NCBI GenBank assembly: GCA_964530225.1
Contig: CAZHBA010000026.1
Location: 1 to 6,295 of the forward strand
Direction of reading: 5' to 3'
From: CAZHBA01 sp964530225
Lineage (GTDB): Bacteria; Pseudomonadota; Alphaproteobacteria; UBA6615
DNA: 6,295 bases
Shown here piece by piece: positions 1 through 6,295 of this stretch. Every line of letters begins with the position of its first letter. Within the stretch, counting starts at the first letter, position 1. The notes under the pieces are model-generated. The model was not told the origin of the DNA, did no database searches, and saw only the letters and a program-made list of their open reading frames with translations. A program made the position numbers and the translations under genes.

Positions 1-794
1 CGCATGATCTGGAATTCCTTGTCGGTCAGGGTCAACGCCGGCGCCACGGTGATCGAATCGCCGGTGTGGACACCCATCGGGTCGATGTTTTCGATTGAGC
101 ACACGATGATGCAGTTGTCGGCGCAGTCGCGCACCACCTCCATCTCGTACTCTTTCCAGCCTAGCACCGATTCCTCGACTAGAACTTCAGTGACTGGCGA
201 GGCCGCCAGGCCGCCTTCGACGATCTCGAAATATTCGTCGCGGTTGTAGGCGATACCGCCGCCGGTGCCGGCCAGGGTAAAGCTGGGCCGAATGATGGCG
301 GGCAGGCCGACCTCGTCCAGCGCCGCTTCGGCCTGCTGGCGGTCCCTGATCAGCCGGCTGACCGGCGATTCCAGGCCGATGCGGTCCATCGCCTCGCGAA
401 ACAGCAGCCGGTCCTCGGCTTTGTCGATGACGTCGGCCTTGGCGCCGATCATCTCGACGCCGAGTTTCTCTAGGGTACCGTTGCGCTCCAGGGTCAGGCA
501 GGTGTTGAGCGCGGTCTGGCCACCCATGGTTGGTAGGATGGCGTCGGGGCGTTCCATTTCCAGGATGCGACCGACGATCTCCGGCGTGATCGGCTCCACA
601 TAGGTGGCGTCGGCCATCGACGGGTCGGTCATAATGGTCGCCGGGTTGGAATTGACCAGCACCACTCGGTAGCCATCATCGCGCAATGCCTTGACCGCCT
701 GGGTGCCCGAATAGTCGAACTCGCACGCCTGGCCGATAACGATCGGCCCAGCGCCGACAATCATGATTGAGGAGATGTCTTTGCGCGCGGGCAT
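1..794 (-). CDS. carB: Carbamoyl-phosphate synthase large subunit, N-terminal part (cut by window edge)
   Basis: CarB makes carbamoyl phosphate from bicarbonate, two ATP and ammonia delivered by CarA, supplying cytosolic pyrimidine and arginine synthesis. Only the first 264 codons of a protein usually about 1,070 residues long are here; the 3' end lies beyond position 1. The protein begins MPARKDISSIMIVGAGPIV and continues with the family's IGQACEFDYSG, VNSNPATIMTDP and LPTMGGQTALN blocks. These form the preATP-grasp fold of the carboxyphosphate half. IIRPSFTLAGTGGGIAYN and WKEYEMEVVRD follow, in the first ATP-grasp domain. It aligns with E. coli CarB without gaps as I recall that sequence, and Arg129, an ATP-binding position there, is Arg129 here. 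The ATG lies three bases after the carA stop, so translation is probably coupled; the purine stretch AAAGGCGAG inside the carA end is a fair ribosome-binding site. No frameshift or missing motif is seen. The identification is secure. Confidence 0.98.
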   Translation of the reverse strand, partial: MPARKDISSIMIVGAGPIVIGQACEFDYSGTQAVKALRDDGYRVVLVNSNPATIMTDPSMADATYVEPITPEIVGRILEMERPDAILPTMGGQTALNTCLTLERNGTLEKLGVEMIGAKADVIDKAEDRLLFREAMDRIGLESPVSRLIRDRQQAEAALDEVGLPAIIRPSFTLAGTGGGIAYNRDEYFEIVEGGLAASPVTEVLVEESVLGWKEYEMEVVRDCADNCIIVCSIENIDPMGVHTGDSITVAPALTLTDKEFQIM

Positions 795-797
795 GGT

Positions 798-1970
798 CTA
801 TCTCGCCTTTGCGATCATGCTGACGAAGCGCTCGAACAGATAATGGGCGTCGTGCGGGCCGGGCGAGGCCTCGGGGTGGTATTGCACCGAGAACACCGGT
901 CGGTCGGTAAGGCGCAACCCTTCTAGGCTGTCGTCGAATAACGAGCGGTGGGTAGCGACGACGTTTTTAGGTAACGAATCTTCGAGCACTACGAAGCCGT
1001 GGTTCTGGCTGGTGATCTCGACCTTGCCGGTCTCTATATCCTTGACCGGATGGTTGGCGCCACGGTGGCCGTGGCGCATCTTTTTGGTACGCGCATCGAG
1101 CGCTAGCGCCAGCATCTGGTGGCCCAGGCAGATGCCGAACACTGGCAGGCCGCTGCCGATCACTTCCTGGATCATCGGCACCGCATATTCGCCGGTTGCT
1201 GTTGGATCGCCGGGACCGTTAGACAGAAACACGCCGTCGGGCTTGTGGTGCAATACGTCTTCAGCGCTTGCCGACGCTGGCACTACGGTGACGCGGCAGC
1301 CCAAATTAGCTAAACAGCGCAAAATGTTGTGCTTGGTGCCAAAGTCGACGGCGACCACGCGATGTTTGGCTTTTTCCAGCTGGCCGTAACCGTCGCCGAG
1401 GCGCCAAACCGTTTCGCTCCACTCATAGGTCTGGGTGCACGACACCTCGGCGGCCAAGTCCATGCCTTCAAGGCCGGGCCAGTCGTTGGCCGTTGCCGCC
1501 AGGGCCGCCAGATTGATCGTCCCGTCGGGCTGGTGGACGATAGCGCCGTTCGGTGCGCCACCGTCGCGGATAGTGCGGGTAAGCCGCCGCGTATCGACAC
1601 CGGTGATACCGACCAGGTTCATCGAGCGCAGCCACTCGTCGAGATGTTGCGTCGCCCGCCAATTTGCCGGGTTGGTGACATCGGCGCGCAGAATGCAGCC
1701 GCGCGTTGCCGGAACGTGGGTTTCGACATCTTCCGGGTTGGTGCCGACATTGCCGATATGGGGAAAGGTGAAAGTGATGATTTGACCGGCGTAGGAGGGA
1801 TCGGTCATGATCTCCTGATAACCGGTAATGGAGGTGTTAAAACAGACTTCACCGACTGCTGCGCCGGCCATGCCGATCCCGCGTGCCCAAAAGACCGTGC
1901 CGTCGGCGAGAATTAATGCGCCGGTCGCCCATCTGGGCTGGTTCCGGTCGTTGCGCGCGCCAGCGGCCAT
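798..1970 (-). CDS. carA: Carbamoyl-phosphate synthase small (glutaminase) subunit
   Basis: CarA hydrolyses glutamine and passes ammonia through a tunnel to CarB. The 390-residue form is a normal CarA length. Residues about 15-150 form the N-terminal small-subunit domain (WATGALILADGTVF, FNTSITGYQEIMTDPSY, GVDTRRLTR). Residues about 205-385 are a class I glutamine amidotransferase domain, with FLSNGPGDP, the nucleophile elbow GICLGHQ (Cys281) and YHPEASPGP giving His365 and Glu367. The catalytic triad is therefore complete. The reading frame opens at 2057, which would add 29 residues. I prefer the ATG at 1970 because AAGGAA sits 9 nt upstream and because the extension, MARTARYRLLAVIIV and onward, is unlike CarA and overlaps the likely leader RNA. 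The gene is first in a carAB operon and diverges from yqeY. The product is certain; the start is likely. Confidence 0.97.
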   Translation of the reverse strand: MAAGARNDRNQPRWATGALILADGTVFWARGIGMAGAAVGEVCFNTSITGYQEIMTDPSYAGQIITFTFPHIGNVGTNPEDVETHVPATRGCILRADVTNPANWRATQHLDEWLRSMNLVGITGVDTRRLTRTIRDGGAPNGAIVHQPDGTINLAALAATANDWPGLEGMDLAAEVSCTQTYEWSETVWRLGDGYGQLEKAKHRVVAVDFGTKHNILRCLANLGCRVTVVPASASAEDVLHHKPDGVFLSNGPGDPTATGEYAVPMIQEVIGSGLPVFGICLGHQMLALALDARTKKMRHGHRGANHPVKDIETGKVEITSQNHGFVVLEDSLPKNVVATHRSLFDDSLEGLRLTDRPVFSVQYHPEASPGPHDAHYLFERFVSMIAKAR

Positions 1971-1979
1971 TGGAATGGG

Positions 1980-1985
1980 TTCCTT
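1980..1985 (-). promoter_or_regulatory. carA ribosome-binding site that decides the start
   Basis: On the minus strand AAGGAA lies 9 nt before the ATG at 1970. It is the only strong Shine-Dalgarno-like sequence near either possible carA start and favours the 390-residue protein. Its GGAA can pair with TTCC (1972-1975 on the plus strand reads GGAA) across a 4-nt loop, so a small hairpin could partly mask it. Confidence 0.65.
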
Positions 1986-1989
1986 TTCG

Positions 1990-2011
1990 CAGGTGGCGCG
2001 ACAGCCGCCTG
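1990..2011 (-). promoter_or_regulatory. Possible hairpin in the carA leader
   Basis: In the predicted carA leader, CAGG pairs with CCTG (outer 4 bp), followed by one mismatch, then GGC with GCC (3 bp) around a 6-nt loop. It ends just before the AAGGAA ribosome-binding site. No run of U follows, so it is not an intrinsic terminator. Whether it folds in vivo or has a role is unknown; stability was not calculated. Confidence 0.35.
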
Positions 2012-2064
2012 GGACGATTATTACAGCCAAGAGCCTGTATCGGGCCGTGCGCGCCATTTACCAA

Positions 2065-2079
2065 CGCGCAAATTGCGCG
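2065..2079. promoter_or_regulatory. 15-bp near-perfect palindrome, candidate carAB operator
   Basis: CGCGCAA and TTGCGCG are exact reverse complements separated by a single A. The predicted carAB start site (about 2075) falls inside it, so a protein bound here would block initiation. The half-site recalls the CGCAA core of LacI-type operators, but the odd-length centre differs from the even centre of E. coli PurR sites, so I name no regulator. It could instead form a hairpin at the transcript's 5' end. Confidence 0.5.
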
Positions 2080-2081
2080 GT

Positions 2082-2109
2082 ATTTAAGCCAGCCAGTTTG
2101 AGTCGTCAA
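2082..2109 (-). promoter_or_regulatory. Predicted sigma-70-type promoter of carAB
   Basis: Reading on the minus strand, the -35 is TTGACG (2109-2104), a form common in alphaproteobacterial promoters, and the -10 is TTAAAT (2087-2082), with a 16-bp spacer. A 17-bp register reading TAAATA is also possible. Transcription would start near 2075, giving a leader of about 105 nt before the carA ATG. This is the best promoter match in the spacer and points the right way; it is predicted from sequence only. Confidence 0.6.
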
Positions 2110-2123
2110 GCACTGGTAGAAGT

Positions 2124-2129
2124 TAAAAT
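2124..2129 (+). promoter_or_regulatory. Weak candidate -10 element for yqeY
   Basis: TAAAAT matches the -10 consensus at five of six positions in an AT-rich stretch about 100 nt before yqeY. The only TTG-type -35 upstream (TTGAGT, 2098-2103) is 20 bp away, longer than ideal, and overlaps the carAB -35 on the other strand. If real, the two divergent promoters would compete for the same DNA. Confidence is low. Confidence 0.25.
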
Positions 2130-2226
2130 AACGCTTAAAACCAACCAGTTACTAGTCTATTCCCAGTTTGCTATCGGTTTCTAAATCGACTACCGTCTGC
2201 CCCTTCTCTCGACATAGATCATCGAC

Positions 2227-2688
2227 ATGCTGCGAAAAGCAATTCCAGAGGCTTTAAAGGTCGCGCTTAAAGACCAGGATAAGCTCACCGTTTCAACCGT
2301 GCGCCTGATCATGGCGGCGCTGAAGGACCGCGATATAGCGGTCCGTGGCAAAGGCAATACAGAAGGCGTTGACGAAGAAGAGATTTTGCAGATGCTGCAA
2401 ACGATGGTGAGGCAACGCCGCGATTCCATCGAGATGTACGAAAAGGGTGGCCGTTTGGAACTGGCCCAGCAGGAGGGCAAAGAGATCGTCATCATCGAAC
2501 GTTTCTTGCCGCAGCAACTCGGCGACGACGAGATTACTGCGGCGATCGTTCAGGTGATGGCCGATGTCGGGGCTGGCGGTCTGAAGGACATGGGCAAGGT
2601 GATGGGCGCGCTGCGTGACCAATATGCTGGACAAATGGATTTCGGTAAGGCGAGCGCCTTGGTCAAAGAAAAGCTCGGTGCAGGTTAA
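2227..2688 (+). CDS. yqeY: GatB/YqeY-domain protein
   Basis: This 153-residue protein is a complete YqeY, close to the usual length of about 150. The whole chain is the all-helical GatB/YqeY domain, related to the C-terminal tail of GatB, the amidotransferase subunit that binds tRNA. The free protein has no settled biochemical role; tRNA binding is an inference from that relationship. Family signatures are LTVSTVRLIMAALKDRDIA near the start, ERFLPQQLGDDEI in the middle (about residues 90-102), and MGKVMGALRDQYAGQMDFG then LVKEKL at the end. The ATG at 2227 fits family N-termini, and an in-frame stop at 2215-2217 rules out a longer form. No Shine-Dalgarno sequence precedes it, so initiation may be leaderless or use another route. 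It lies 155 bp upstream of dnaG on the same strand and heads the dnaG-rpoD cluster. No signal peptide or membrane segment is seen; it should be cytosolic. Confidence 0.95.
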   Translation: MLRKAIPEALKVALKDQDKLTVSTVRLIMAALKDRDIAVRGKGNTEGVDEEEILQMLQTMVRQRRDSIEMYEKGGRLELAQQEGKEIVIIERFLPQQLGDDEITAAIVQVMADVGAGGLKDMGKVMGALRDQYAGQMDFGKASALVKEKLGAG

Positions 2689-2694
2689 AGCTTG

Positions 2695-2725
2695 CCGACA
2701 AAGTTATCCCCGAGTTCTGCATAAT
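2695..2725 (+). promoter_or_regulatory. Weak candidate promoter for dnaG
   Basis: Just after the yqeY stop, CCGACA (2695-2700) and CATAAT (2720-2725) match the sigma-70 consensus at four and five of six positions, with a long 19-bp spacer. The rest of the 155-bp gap holds TAATAT (2765-2770) without a usable -35. I see no terminator hairpin, so readthrough from yqeY is also likely. Confidence 0.3.
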
Positions 2726-2808
2726 TTGACCAACTTTTCCAGCTACGAAAGCAGTGCAGCAGTCTAATATCCTAATCCCACATGAACGATCCGACTCCGG
2801 CAAGTGTG

Positions 2809-2831
2809 GCTAACTGCTAAGCGCTAACTGC
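2809..2831 (+). repeat. 9-bp direct repeat just upstream of dnaG
   Basis: GCTAACTGC occurs at 2809-2817 and again at 2823-2831, 14 bp from start to start, ending 12 nt before the dnaG ATG. The copies are exact and separated by five bases around AGCGCT. It could be a regulator site on one face of the helix plus part of a turn, or a chance duplication. Confidence 0.6.
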
Positions 2832-2843
2832 AAAAAGCCACCG

Positions 2844-4661
2844 ATGGCCTTTCCACCCCAATTTCTCGATGAGCTGCGCGCCCGTATCGCCATATCTGAA
2901 GTGATTACGCCCAAGGTGCGGCTGGTTCGCCGTGGCCGGGAATCGACAGGGCTGTGTCCGTTCCACAATGAAAAGACGCCGTCGTTCACCGCCAACGACG
3001 ACAAGGCGTTTTATCACTGCTTCGGCTGCGGCGCCCATGGCGACATCATTAGCTTCGTCATGGAGACCGAGGGGCTGAGCTTTTCCGAGGCAGTTGAGAA
3101 GCTGGCGGGGATGGCCGGCCTGGCGGTGCCACGCCAGTCGCCTGAAGAACGCGAACGTGCCCAAGACCGGGCAACGCTGCAGCAGGTGATGCAACAGGCC
3201 AGTGCCTGGTTCGAAAACCAGCTGACGCAGCCAGGCGGACGCCAGGCGCTCGACTATCTCTATGATCGTGGCTTTTCCGACGAAACTATTCGCCGCTTTC
3301 GTCTGGGTTATGCGCCGGATGGACGGGGCCGGTTGGGTCAGGCGCTGGAGGCGCGCAATGTCACCCGCGCGCAGTTAATCGAGGGTGGGCTCGTCAAGTT
3401 GCCTGAAAGCGACGGCGAGCCGCGCGACTATTTCTTCAACCGGGTGATCTTCCCAATCACCGACCGGCGTGGCCGAGTGATCGCCTTTGGTGGTCGTATT
3501 CTCGGCGAGGGGCGGCCTAAATATCTCAACTCGCCGGAAACCTCCTTATTCAACAAAGGCCGGGTCCTCTACAACTGGGCGCAAGCGCGGGAAGACGCGC
3601 GCGAGGCTGGCACCATCGTTGTCGTCGAGGGCTATACCGATGTAATTGCCTTGGCCCAGGCCGGTCTATCTCATGTCGTGGCGCCCTTGGGTACCGCGCT
3701 GACCGAAGAGCAAATGCTCGCCCTGTGGCGCATGGTCGATGAGCCAGTTCTCTGTTTCGACGGCGACAATGCTGGCCAACGGGCTGCCTTCCGTGCGGCG
3801 GAGCGGGCGCTGCCATTGCTCCAACCCGGTAAGTCGCTACGCTTCGTGACGTTGCCCGCGGGTGAGGATCCCGACAGTCTGGTGCGGGCACGCTCGCGGG
3901 CCGGCTTTGAGGCGCTGTTGGCCAAGGCGCGGCCCCTGGTCGACGTAATTTGGGCCTTGGAGGCCGGCGCCAGCAGGTTCGATACTCCGGAACAGCGTGC
4001 GGCCCTGGAACGCAAGCTCAACGAACATGTCAACCGCATCGCTGATCGGGGGGTACAATATCACTACCAGCAGCGCATCCGCGAGCATTTGTGGGCGCTG
4101 TTTAAGCGGAAATCGGGACAAGGTGACAGATCGCGTGGCGGTCACGACTTCGGGAGTCCGGCCGATCGCCGCGCGCCTCCGGCAAATTTGCGGCCTCGCG
4201 GCGATCTCACGGCCTTGCGGGAGAGCCAAGAACGGGTGTTACTTTCAATAATAATTAACCATAATGAGTTAATTCACAGCGTTGCGGAGGAAATTGCGGA
4301 TATTTCTCTGACAAACGCGGAACTTGACAGGATATTACGGGAAATTCTAAACGTCGCCGTCGACCAACCGGACCTTGACAGCAAGGCCCTGCAACGCCAT
4401 CTCGTTCAGAGCGGATATCAAAAGCCACTAGCAACCGTTTTGAATGCGGCGACCTATCGGCAAGCGTTGTTCGCTGCGCCCGAAGCTTCGGCGGAGGATG
4501 CCACGCGGGCACTGGCCGATATGATTGCGTGGCACCGGCGACATCGGCTTGAAGTGGATCGCGTGGCGGCGAAACGGGAACTTGCGGACGATATGACCTC
4601 CGAAAACGCAGAGCGGCATCTGGAAATCGTCCGGGAACAAACTGGGACAGGTGGACTGTAA
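2844..4661 (+). CDS. dnaG: DNA primase
   Basis: DnaG lays down the RNA primers used at the replication fork, recruited by the DnaB helicase. This copy has 605 residues, slightly longer than E. coli's 581. The CHC2 zinc-binding domain is at residues about 5-100, with ligands Cys38, His41, Cys59 and Cys62. The TOPRIM N-terminal catalytic subdomain follows (about 128-253; KYLNSPETSLFNKGR at 226-240). The TOPRIM core (about 257-337) carries VVVEGYTDV with Glu262 and CFDGDNAG with Asp306 and Asp308, the metal-binding acidic residues. A basic, Gly/Pro/Arg-rich linker (about 421-455) leads to the helicase-binding C-terminal domain (about 456-605). This last part is the least conserved, and its DNA is unusually AT-rich at 4241-4360. 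An in-frame stop at 2811-2813 limits upstream extension, and ATG 2844 is the family start, though its ribosome-binding site is poor. Followed after 57 bp by rpoD. All key residues are present. Confidence 0.98.
   Translation: MAFPPQFLDELRARIAISEVITPKVRLVRRGRESTGLCPFHNEKTPSFTANDDKAFYHCFGCGAHGDIISFVMETEGLSFSEAVEKLAGMAGLAVPRQSPEERERAQDRATLQQVMQQASAWFENQLTQPGGRQALDYLYDRGFSDETIRRFRLGYAPDGRGRLGQALEARNVTRAQLIEGGLVKLPESDGEPRDYFFNRVIFPITDRRGRVIAFGGRILGEGRPKYLNSPETSLFNKGRVLYNWAQAREDAREAGTIVVVEGYTDVIALAQAGLSHVVAPLGTALTEEQMLALWRMVDEPVLCFDGDNAGQRAAFRAAERALPLLQPGKSLRFVTLPAGEDPDSLVRARSRAGFEALLAKARPLVDVIWALEAGASRFDTPEQRAALERKLNEHVNRIADRGVQYHYQQRIREHLWALFKRKSGQGDRSRGGHDFGSPADRRAPPANLRPRGDLTALRESQERVLLSIIINHNELIHSVAEEIADISLTNAELDRILREILNVAVDQPDLDSKALQRHLVQSGYQKPLATVLNAATYRQALFAAPEASAEDATRALADMIAWHRRHRLEVDRVAAKRELADDMTSENAERHLEIVREQTGTGGL
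4253..4274. repeat. 7-bp inverted repeat in an AT-rich island inside dnaG
   Basis: AATTAAC (4253-4259) and GTTAATT (4268-4274) are exact reverse complements with an 8-nt spacer. They sit in a 40-bp stretch of about 25% GC within a gene of about 60% GC. The coding sequence here (LLSIIINHNELIHS) is rich in Ile and Asn, so some AT bias is forced by the protein. The spacing suits a dimeric DNA-binding protein. Confidence 0.5.
4324..4353 (+). promoter_or_regulatory. Candidate dnaG-internal promoter reading toward rpoD
   Basis: A perfect -35 hexamer TTGACA (4324-4329) is followed after 18 bp by TAAACG (4348-4353), a weak -10. A second TTGACA lies at 4375-4380 without a clear -10. Internal rpoD promoters inside dnaG are known in E. 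coli, which makes the location plausible. The weak -10 keeps confidence low. Confidence 0.3.
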
Positions 4662-4671
4662 AGACTTGATT

Positions 4672-4688
4672 GACGTGGCCGACGTGGC
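4672..4688 (+). repeat. 8-bp tandem repeat in the dnaG-rpoD spacer
   Basis: GACGTGGC occurs at 4672-4679 and 4681-4688, a 9-bp period with one intervening C. The 57-bp spacer holds no terminator-like hairpin, in keeping with cotranscription of dnaG and rpoD. The repeat is short and may be chance. Confidence 0.45.
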
Positions 4689-4707
4689 ACCGGTTGGGTC
4701 TGCTTGT

Positions 4708-4716
4708 AAGGGGTGA
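4708..4716 (+). promoter_or_regulatory. Strong ribosome-binding site of rpoD
   Basis: AAGGGGTGA, a close match to the anti-16S core, ends two bases before the ATG at 4719, with its AAGGGG part 5 nt away. It fixes the rpoD start. It contrasts with yqeY and dnaG, which have little or no Shine-Dalgarno sequence, and suggests rpoD is translated at a higher rate from a shared message. Confidence 0.75.
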
Positions 4717-4718
4717 CT

Positions 4719-6295
<1,577 letters not shown>

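Noticed and set aside
4..603. Open frames on the plus strand at 4-249 and 265-603
   Set aside because: Both are opposite carB, whose translation matches the family throughout; the Ser/Arg-rich products are typical antisense artefacts.
1329..1916. 195-codon open frame on the plus strand opposite carA
   Set aside because: It is antisense to a certain carA gene with intact active-site motifs, has no recognisable domain, and results from high-GC codon bias. The same applies to 1012-1389, 1435-1785 and 1828-2184.
2702..2711. TTATCCCCG after yqeY as a DnaA box
   Set aside because: It differs from TTATNCACA at key positions and is single; no origin-like cluster is present.
2689..2843. Intrinsic terminator between yqeY and dnaG
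   Set aside because: No stable GC-rich stem followed by a T run is visible; the 57-bp dnaG-rpoD gap also has none.
3550..4229. Minus-strand open frames at 3550-3891, 3671-4039 and 3837-4229
   Set aside because: They are antisense to the TOPRIM core and following part of dnaG, overlap one another, and lack family features.
4548..4575. CTTGAA inside dnaG as a heat-shock (sigma-32) promoter for rpoD
   Set aside because: No CCCATNT-type -10 follows at 13-15 bp. CTTGAT at 4665-4670 was checked and fails in the same way.

Overview
The window looks like ordinary chromosomal DNA from an alphaproteobacterium, probably Rhodospirillales-like. This rests on three things: high-GC coding sequence (around 60% by eye), the RpoD layout with a long non-conserved region and an acidic low-complexity insert, and the gene order carB-carA diverging from yqeY-dnaG-rpoD, which I recall as common in that class. 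The placement is inference, because no search could be run.

Left arm (minus strand, 1-1970): carA and the first 264 codons of carB, separated by three bases, encode the two subunits of carbamoyl-phosphate synthase, which feeds pyrimidine and arginine synthesis. The transcript starts in the divergent spacer. There I see a good sigma-70-type promoter (TTGACG, 16 bp, TTAAAT), a 15-bp near-perfect palindrome across the predicted start site, and a leader of about 105 nt with possible hairpins just before the carA start.

Centre (1971-2226): a 256-bp divergent spacer holding the carAB control region and, presumably, a yqeY promoter that I cannot place well.

Right arm (plus strand, 2227-6295): yqeY (GatB/YqeY-domain protein), dnaG (primase) and rpoD (primary sigma factor, cut off at the right edge in region 2.4). 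This is an alphaproteobacterial version of the 'macromolecular synthesis operon', with yqeY where Escherichia coli has rpsU. It links replication priming and transcription initiation, with a 155-bp gap before dnaG and a 57-bp gap before rpoD. The 3' part of dnaG holds an AT-rich island with an inverted repeat and two perfect TTGACA hexamers, a candidate site for separate rpoD transcription.

I find no mobile elements, RNA genes, CRISPR arrays, defence genes or broken genes, and no unknown protein-coding system. The observations worth checking are regulatory: the carAB operator and leader, the dnaG-internal island, and the contrast in ribosome-binding sites across the right arm.
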